DNA from: Trissonchulus latispiculum
Lineage: Eukaryota > Nematoda > Enoplea > Enoplida > Ironidae
Reading direction: 5' to 3'
Assembly (NCBI GenBank): GCA_030248195.1
Contig: JASAND010023143.1
Location: 1 to 64,000, forward strand
DNA length: 64,000 bases
The translations under genes and the position numbers were made by a program. This document shows positions 57,628-64,000 of the stretch, piece after piece; position 1 is the stretch's first letter; every line of letters begins with the position of its first letter. The notes below the pieces were generated by a model, which saw only the letters and a list, made by a program, of their open reading frames with translations, ran no database searches and was not told the DNA's origin.

Positions 57628-58209
57628 ATTAGAGCCTTCTTGAGTGGTCGCCTTCAACGGGTTAAATTGAAAACGTCTACGTCTTCGTGTTTACCTGTTA
57701 CGAGTGGACAGTTCCCCAAGGTTCGGTGTTAGGTCCAATTTTATTTGTAATATATATTAATGATCTGCCAGAAAACTTGACGATTGAAACCCGTCATTTT
57801 GCCGATGATGTAAAATTTTTTACAGTAGTAAACCGGAATAATGGCGTAGATGTCCTTCAGGCAAATTTAGATTTAGCGAAGGACTAGACTAGTAAGTGGC
57901 AAATGAGTGCTGCTGTGAGTAAATGTGGTGTTTTGCATACTGGATATCGTAATGCTAAGCGTGCATATGCTTTGGGTGGGGAAGGTATCGTTGAAGTTAA
58001 TATTATGCGGGATCTTGGTATACTAATTAGTGATGATTTAAGTTTTTCAAAACACATTAGTTTTTTAAGAGCAAAGGCAAATCAGCGAGTTGGCATTGTA
58101 TTTCGAAGTTTTCACAGAGGAAACATTAAACTGCAAGTAAAATTATTCGTAACATATGTGCGGCCTATCCTTGAATATTGCACTCAGATTTGGTCCCCGT
58201 ATCCCCGTA
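57628..58209 (+). pseudogene. Jockey/CR1-type LINE reverse transcriptase fragment
   Basis: FLSGRLQRVK, then after a frameshift near 57,705 VPQGSVLGPILFVIYINDLP, HFADDVKFF, an in-frame stop at 57,885, then VSKCGVLHTG, MRDLGILISDDLSFSKHI and YVRPILEYCTQIWSP. These are RT palm and thumb motifs. Broken by one shift and one stop, and cut by later insertions; its C-terminal part resumes at 59,706. Confidence 0.8.
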
Positions 58210-58607
58210 TTTTCAGGGGGGTTGTACCTCAAGAATAAATTTGTGAAATTTTTTGAAAAATTGTTAATGTTTTGAAATTGTACTGTCAAAACTGATTTTT
58301 TCCGGCTATTTTTGGTTACCCCTTGGCCATTTTTTCGTTACCCCTTGTCCCCGACGGCGATAGGGCTTGTACCTTGTCCGGGTTGGGGGGGGCTTGGACC
58401 CCCCCCCCAGACCCCCCCCGCGTTAACCTATGCTGACAACACCACCTTCCATTTACCAATTTTTTGAGAAGACACTCAATTTCCGACTACATCCCATCGG
58501 GCTCTCATCTTTTCTATGAGGTTAATATTCAGATATGTAAGCTGGTTAAAGTTTTCATTCGGCGCCCGTATCGGTTACGTCTAAACGAAAGTGCCCGTCT
58601 TTCATCA
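58210..58607. other. insertion debris within the LINE fragment
   Basis: C- and G-rich runs (58,380-58,420) and a 62-codon frame without a known domain (58,464). It separates the RT fragment from the hAT relative. Probably the remains of another G-rich small element. Confidence 0.35.
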
Positions 58608-59705
58608 ATTACAATTGGAATTTTAGAACAGAAGATTTCAAAAATTCGTTAAAATTAATTTAGAGACATTTTCACAACTGCATTTTGGTAAACACACAAA
58701 ATTACTTAACAAAATTTGAAAAATCAGAAGCATGAAAACAAAAAATTACGAAATTCCAGAATAAAGGAAGTAGAATTTTTCCCTTGCAATACATGTTCCT
58801 AATTTTTCAAGTATGTTTAACATTTAGTTTTTGTTTTAACTCAGACGGGATAATGGGTGGCTTGCACCAGTCGTGTTTATCTCCCGTTTAAACTAAACTT
58901 GAGTTTAAACTCGTGTTTAGTCATTAGTAGGCTTGCACCAGTCAAGTTTAACTTAAACTGGAGTTTAAAATTTGTGTATTTAAACACCACCTACTGGAAA
59001 TTTAAACTTGAGATGGACCAGGTTTAAGGTCATGTTTAAGGCAAAAATGACAGTTGCTTGTTGTTTTTGACGTCGGATACAAAAAATAAGAAATCATTAA
59101 AATTGTTAACACAGTAATTTTATTAACACCGTCTGAAAATTTACTTTTCTGACGGAAAAATGGTTACTTTAATTTTTCATCATTAACCTGTCAGTACATG
59201 CTCATCCTCAAAATAAGTACTTTGAAAATAATTGATTTATGCTGAGGAAGCAAAAGACGCTTTCTTTTTTTATAGCCTCCTGTTTAACGTCAGGTTTAAG
59301 TTTATTGAAAGTTCTGTTAAATGAAGTCCGATTTAAACCTCACGTTTAGCTGCTGTTTAGTTTAAAATTCTAACTTTTTATTGGCCAAATTTATCATTGT
59401 GATTGGAATTGCGGAACTAAAACGTGACCAAGTCAATTTAAGTCGTGTTTAAATTTAAACACGAGTTTAGTTAAGCAGCAGTTAAACATCACTTGAGCAA
59501 GTGATTAAAATTTAAACTTAAACAGGAGTTTAAGTAAACACGAGTTTAAGGGTTATTCATGAATAAACTAAACACGACTGGTGCAAGCCAGCTTTAAACT
59601 CCTGCAAAAAATTATTCTAGTCCATTTTTAAGAGTGGAACCGGCCGGTTCCAAATCCTATCGGTTCCGGTTCCAACCGGTTCTAGTGGAACCGGTCCCAA
59701 CTCTA
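58608..59705. mobile_element. hAT element relative of 16,035-18,255, reverse orientation, truncated
   Basis: The right end GGAACCGGTCCCAACTCTA is the inverse of the left terminus at 16,035. The block from about 58,608 to 58,855 is the reverse complement of about 16,605-16,850. The other terminus is missing. A second element (58,858-59,590) replaces about 400 bases of its interior. Confidence 0.75.
58858..59590. mobile_element. 733-bp element with TGGCTTGCACCAGTCGTGTT ends
   Basis: TGGCTTGCACCAGTCGTGTT at the left, AACACGACTGGTGCAAGCCA at the right: perfect inverses. The interior is full of GTTTAAACT-like units. Nested in the hAT relative. No target duplication seen. Confidence 0.72.
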
Positions 59706-60072
59706 CTTAAATTGACTTACAAAGAACGGCTTCTACGGTGTGGTTTGCAATCTTTAGAACTGAGGCGCCTTTTGTATGATCTTCATCTCATGCATATTGT
59801 TTATAATGCTTATGATTGTTCATTTGATGAGTATTTTACTTATTCGTCTGACGCAGGGACGAGGGGCCATAACTGCTTTACACATCAGACCTAGGCAGTT
59901 TCGGAAATCTAAAACTGGACATCCTTTCTTTTATAGAATTTGTAATGTTTGGAACTCATTACCTGATAACGTAGTAACACGTTCTTCGCTGAGTATGTTT
60001 AAGGAAAAGCTTTTCAATGCAGAATCTCAGCTAAAAACGTTTATGCGGGGGCGTGCGTTACAAGTACTTTAG
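59706..60072 (+). pseudogene. Jockey/CR1-type LINE fragment, C-terminal part
   Basis: LTYKERLLRCGLQSLELRRL, DAGTRGHN, then in another frame FYRICNVWNSLPDNVV and SLSMFKEKLF. These are the typical end of Jockey/CR1 RT proteins. It is the continuation of 57,628-58,209 beyond the inserted hAT element, with at least one frameshift. Confidence 0.8.
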
Positions 60073-61232
60073 TCCTTTGCATGTCACAGGTCTGTATATA
60101 AATATATCTTGAGGAAAATCACGTAGTACGTATATACGTACATTCTTGTACAGTCTTTTCAAACTAGTAGATATAGACTCTTTTGACTTAACCGTGTGCC
60201 GACCAAATTCTTGCGTCATATGTATTGAATGCCTACTAATCCTGTCACGGCGTAGCCGCTTGTACACATCAGCATCGATGTGACAGATGCAATACCTGTT
60301 GTATGTGGACGCGGCATCGGGGTTGGGCGGCCGCGGGGCTAAATCACATCTTTGTAATAAAGAATAATATAACACGGCGTGATTTGCTCGGGATTAAAAA
60401 AGTCCGACACTTGCAAACGGGTAAGAAAATACACAACGTAGCTTTCCAGGCAATACACCATTTCTAACCAAACCAAGATCTTGAAAAATAAATTTCCAAT
60501 CACACTCCAAACTGCAGCAATTTATTCAATTTAAAATATTTATTTATCAAGAGCTTAATACAACAACTGACAGCCAATTTTCAAGATAGTGCTCATATAA
60601 CAAAAGCAGCAGGCATAAACAATATCGTTGTTAAAAGATAGATTTAGTGTATTTGCAGATGAAAGCGATCATCAACCACCAATGTTGATTGCACCGTCCT
60701 ATTCTACGACACCCATAAATACGTATTCTTGACTCCACAAACCCAACCCCAATGGTGCTTCTACCAAACTATGTATTACATTATATTTAAGTAATATGCA
60801 TACATAACAAGTAAGCATTAATGGATAACATTGCATTACACAACATGAATAATAAATAGTTAGCTACAATAAAACAAGCATTCAGCAACAACAAAGTGCA
60901 ACAATGAAGAATGAACAGGAATAAAAATGGATGAGCGAAGACTATAAAAACAACTGACAAAATCAATCAGCAGGTCGAAAATCCAGGAACCATCTTACAG
61001 TCACACAACCGACACAGTACAGACAAGTGGAACAGCTCTCGAATATAACCAGATAATTTCCCGTACTGCTCAAGACTTTTCAGTAGCTTCACAAGCTAAG
61101 AATTTTCTGAAAATTCAACAGTTCAGGATACATTGGCTGCAGTCATTCAGAAGTAACAAACAGCCAACTTGCAAAGGAAGCTGTAAGTGAAAACAGACCC
61201 ATTCCACCTACCCCATAATCCAAACTGTGTTA
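60073..61232. other. LINE 3' remnant and intergenic, nothing else recognised
   Basis: AT-rich, with AATAAA-like motifs near 60,357 that may be the LINE 3' end. No exon or inverted repeat recognised in the remainder. Confidence 0.4.
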
Positions 61233-62737
61233 GGGTCGATGTTATCAAACATCTCAACCCATGGTTTTTTTTTGCGTCAGGGGCTGCGTCATGGCGCAAA
61301 TTTTTTTCGTGTGACGCAAATGAAATTAGCCCTGACGCAAGCCTGGCGCAGCTGGATTTGAACCTCAACTAGAGGCAAAATTGTGCAAACTTGCTGGAAA
61401 AATTGTGTTTCAAACAAGATAATTCTAAAAATTTTCTGCGGGGGGCTGCGCCCCCAGACCCCCGCATGTCTGCCTTCTTACTTGTTGCTGAGTGCTAAGA
61501 TGACTGACAAACTAACATTTTAATTAATCATTGCATATAAGGGCGCATGTAGCAGCGGCAACAGCTTGCAAGTCTTGCAGATGTAGCACTTAAAAATATT
61601 TTAATATATATACATTCGATATTCCAAAAACCGGCCATACTTAATACCACATCAACTGGTCGCGAAAATGCTCTAAATTAATTCCTGGGAGAGTCTTAAT
61701 TGCAAAAATTCTTCAACTTCTGGGGGGCGGAGCCCCCCAGACCCCCGTGTTGGTTCTTTCTCTAGATCTTAATGCTTCACACATTAAAGTCGTCTTTAAA
61801 GATGCAAAATTTGAAAAACAGGTGAAAAATGTGTTTAATGCTGTGTATTGATGGTTAAATAGTTAAATATTGGTTACACATTAAAATAATGTTTAAAATA
61901 CTTATTAAATTGTTTAAAAATAAATTTTATTTTTGACGCAGTGACCCCAGTTCCTGACGCAATAAATTTTTTCCTGACGCAGCATTGGCGCAAATCGTGA
62001 AACCAAAAAAAACCCTGTACCCGGGTTGAAACCTCAACCTGGGTTGAGATTGGGGTTGAAAATTTCGACCAATGTTATCAAAACAGGGTTGAAACAACAG
62101 GGTTGGGGTTGAAATTGGGGTTGCGTTCCAACCCAGTGTTATCATTATATTTGGGTTGAAAATTTGGATTGAAATGGCTAAATCTCAACCCTGCTCAGTG
62201 AGGAGGGTTGAGATTTCAACCCGGGTTGAAACAACAGAGAAGACACTTTCCTTCTAGTCTTACAATAATATTTTTTATATTTTTAAAAGAACATTTAATG
62301 GTACGTATATCTATTAATTCTTTGGTCTTTAAAAGTAAGTTTAAAATATATATCTCATAACTCCATTGGTGATGAGGACATTATTGAAAACAAAGTGATT
62401 TATTCAAGTTTTGTTTCAGCAAGCTTATGCATTACTTTTTTCCATTCCAATCACTGTTTGCTTGGTATTTTGTCATTTACGATAAGCTAGCGTAACTGTG
62501 AATCGTTGGCTAGACCCTCAAAGGAAAGGCTACTGGTGGTTTCTGAAAATGGGGTTGAAATCTGGGTTGAATCGGGGTTGAAACTGCTCAACCCGGGTTA
62601 AGCTAACCCAACCCCAAAAAACAATGATAACATAGGGTTGAGCAGCGGGGTTTAGCCAACCCGAAAATTTTAGGGTTGAACCCGAAAATGGGTTCAACCC
62701 GGGTTGAACTCAACCCGCTTTTGATAACATCGGCCCC
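61233..62737. mobile_element. 1.5-kb element with GATGTTATCAAA ends and GGGTTGA repeats
   Basis: Left GGGTCGATGTTATCAAA, right TTTTGATAACATCGGCCCC. Subterminal regions are packed with GGGTTGA/TCAACCC units in both orientations. A second inverted-repeat structure, about 61,263-62,015, with GGTTTTTTTTTGCGTCAGG and CCTGACGCAGCATTGGCGC blocks, seems nested inside. No coding capacity. Confidence 0.55.
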
Positions 62738-63468
62738 AGAAAAGATCTAGTCAGTCATAGAATAAGGTCACCAAGGAGGGGCAATCCCGATCCCCCTCTT
62801 TGACGTGGAAAAAACTTTCTTTCTCAAATATCAGTATCGGAAACATTCCCTTTTTAAGTTATGACACCTCTTTTAGTAGTTTTAGAATACAGGTGGTCGC
62901 CACTCAAAAAATATACAAATTGCATATTATTAAGCCGCCTCACGAAAGGTCAAGTATATAAAAGTACGAGTGACATACAGTTCGCAGTTTCACGTAGCAG
63001 ACACCGTCAACTGATTTTAGCAGAACACACTCCATGAGAAATCCATAAATCAAAAACAATGCTACTGTTTGGCCGCTGAAGCAGCACATTTCAGGCAATA
63101 CATAAATCGAATATCGATCACAGGCTGCAGTCCAAGAATGGTCCTCTCAAAATTACGACTCTATAGCTGATGTGATAATTAATGGGGTTTTTTACATTAC
63201 ATACAACTGACCAAATACTAAAAAAGTATTTTAACTTATATAAAACACGATCCAAGAAATCCCCGCCATCACAACAATTTTCCGAAATTTGCTTATTCAG
63301 AAACGCAAAAAAGCAACACAAAACACGAAAATAAGGAAATTGCAACTAAAGCATCACATTTACTTTAATTTAGGCATAATAATATAACAATAACACAAAG
63401 CAAGAGAACAACATAAATTATCACAAGTTCAAAAAGATCAAGGATATCATACATAGATGATCATCGGC
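62738..63468. other. intergenic or 3' UTR of a minus-strand gene
   Basis: AT-rich, no domain. If the exons at 63,469-63,659 are real, this is their 3' untranslated region and beyond. Confidence 0.35.
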
Positions 63469-63659
63469 TCAGCACCAACAACCACTCTCTTCGTCCTTGG
63501 CTTGTAAGGCCGGCTGCTGCTGATTTCGCAGAGGAACAACTGATGAAGGATGGAAGAAGTGCATAAGGAAAATTAACCACAAAACTTATAACCTCAATAC
63601 TTACCATACTGTAAAAAGCTTACCCGGGGTTGTCTCCGTAGCAGTATAGTGTGATAGTT
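63469..63659 (-). CDS. possible last two exons of a Rab-type GTPase gene
   Basis: Exon 63,469-63,539 has a strong acceptor (TTCTTCCATCCTTCATCAG) and encodes VPLRNQQQPALQAKDEESGC-WC then TGA. A Gln/Glu-rich tail that ends in Cys-x-Cys is the usual form of a doubly prenylated Rab C-terminus. A 36-base exon at 63,624-63,659 (acceptor CCCAACAG, donor GG|GTAAGC) joins in phase. The GTPase domain would lie right of the window. No conserved Rab motif is visible, so this is tentative. Confidence 0.3.
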
Positions 63660-64000
63660 CTGTTGGGGAGGAGTTTATACTGGACTTACTCTAAGGTTTT
63701 TCCTGGATGCTGTTCTAAGGGAAGATCAAAAGTTCAAGAGAAAAAGGACTGGGTGAGGACGGGGGCGAAAATTTTACTTGAAAATGTACAACAAACGTGT
63801 GGCATTTGCAGCAGCCTTAGACCACCAAGCCTGCTTGCGTTTTTCAATATAAAATTTCAATGGTTAACGGATGCTAAAATAATAGAATTAGCAATAATAG
63901 TAAATTATGCCCGCTAAGCTCTTGTACGTTGGATGCTTTTCACCGTCAAGTTACTCATAGTATCTGGCATAGAGTAAGTCTAGATACAAAATCTAATATC

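Overview
The window reads as nuclear DNA of an invertebrate animal. It is AT-rich, its genes are split by GT-AG introns of about 50 to 7,000 bases, and its two main genes belong to animal families. The lineage cannot be fixed from the sequence. More than half of the window is recognisable transposable-element material, often nested.

Layout. (1) 1-7,576: no exon recognised; probably upstream or intronic sequence of the first gene, with one small inverted-repeat element. (2) 7,577-14,067, plus strand: twelve exons of a Rho guanine-nucleotide exchange factor with SH3, DH and PH domains, of the ASEF/SPATA13/ARHGEF9 (collybistin) family. The exons give 612 residues with every splice phase consistent; the N-terminus lies outside the recognised exons. 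(3) 14,675-20,625: non-autonomous DNA transposons, including a 3.9-kb foldback element (9-bp target duplication) that hosts a 2.2-kb hAT-type element and a 594-bp palindrome, each with a perfect 8-bp duplication. (4) 20,837-55,531, minus strand: a BLM-type RecQ helicase in 23 recognisable exons, from a short start exon (MSNGK) to a basic C-terminus. They cover the N-terminal dimerisation region, helicase motifs 0, I and Ia, motifs V and VI, the zinc-binding cysteines, RQC and HRDC. (5) Inside that gene sits a 12.7-kb LTR retrotransposon (27,206-39,951) joined directly to a helicase exon. About 135 codons that should follow, including the DEAH box and motif III, are not found. (6) In BLM intron 2 lies a nearly complete I/Ingi-group LINE (about 48,350-53,861, plus strand) with one 1,681-codon ORF: a 2A-type ribosome-skipping motif, three PHD-like zinc fingers, AP endonuclease, reverse transcriptase, RNase H and a CCHC knuckle. 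(7) 56,123-62,737: more nested elements, including a tRNA-like SINE whose 3' tail matches that LINE, and a broken Jockey/CR1-type LINE. (8) 63,469-63,659, minus strand: two tentative exons that end in Cys-Trp-Cys, possibly the prenylated tail of a Rab-type GTPase.

Most notable points: the 2A-bearing LINE and its partner SINE; an LTR element that has lost most of its RT, RNase H and integrase core yet keeps a 2,069-codon open frame; and a BLM gene that, as assembled here, lacks its ATPase motif II. The two host genes show no functional link; they are convergent neighbours, with 3' ends about 6.8 kb apart across a transposon cluster.
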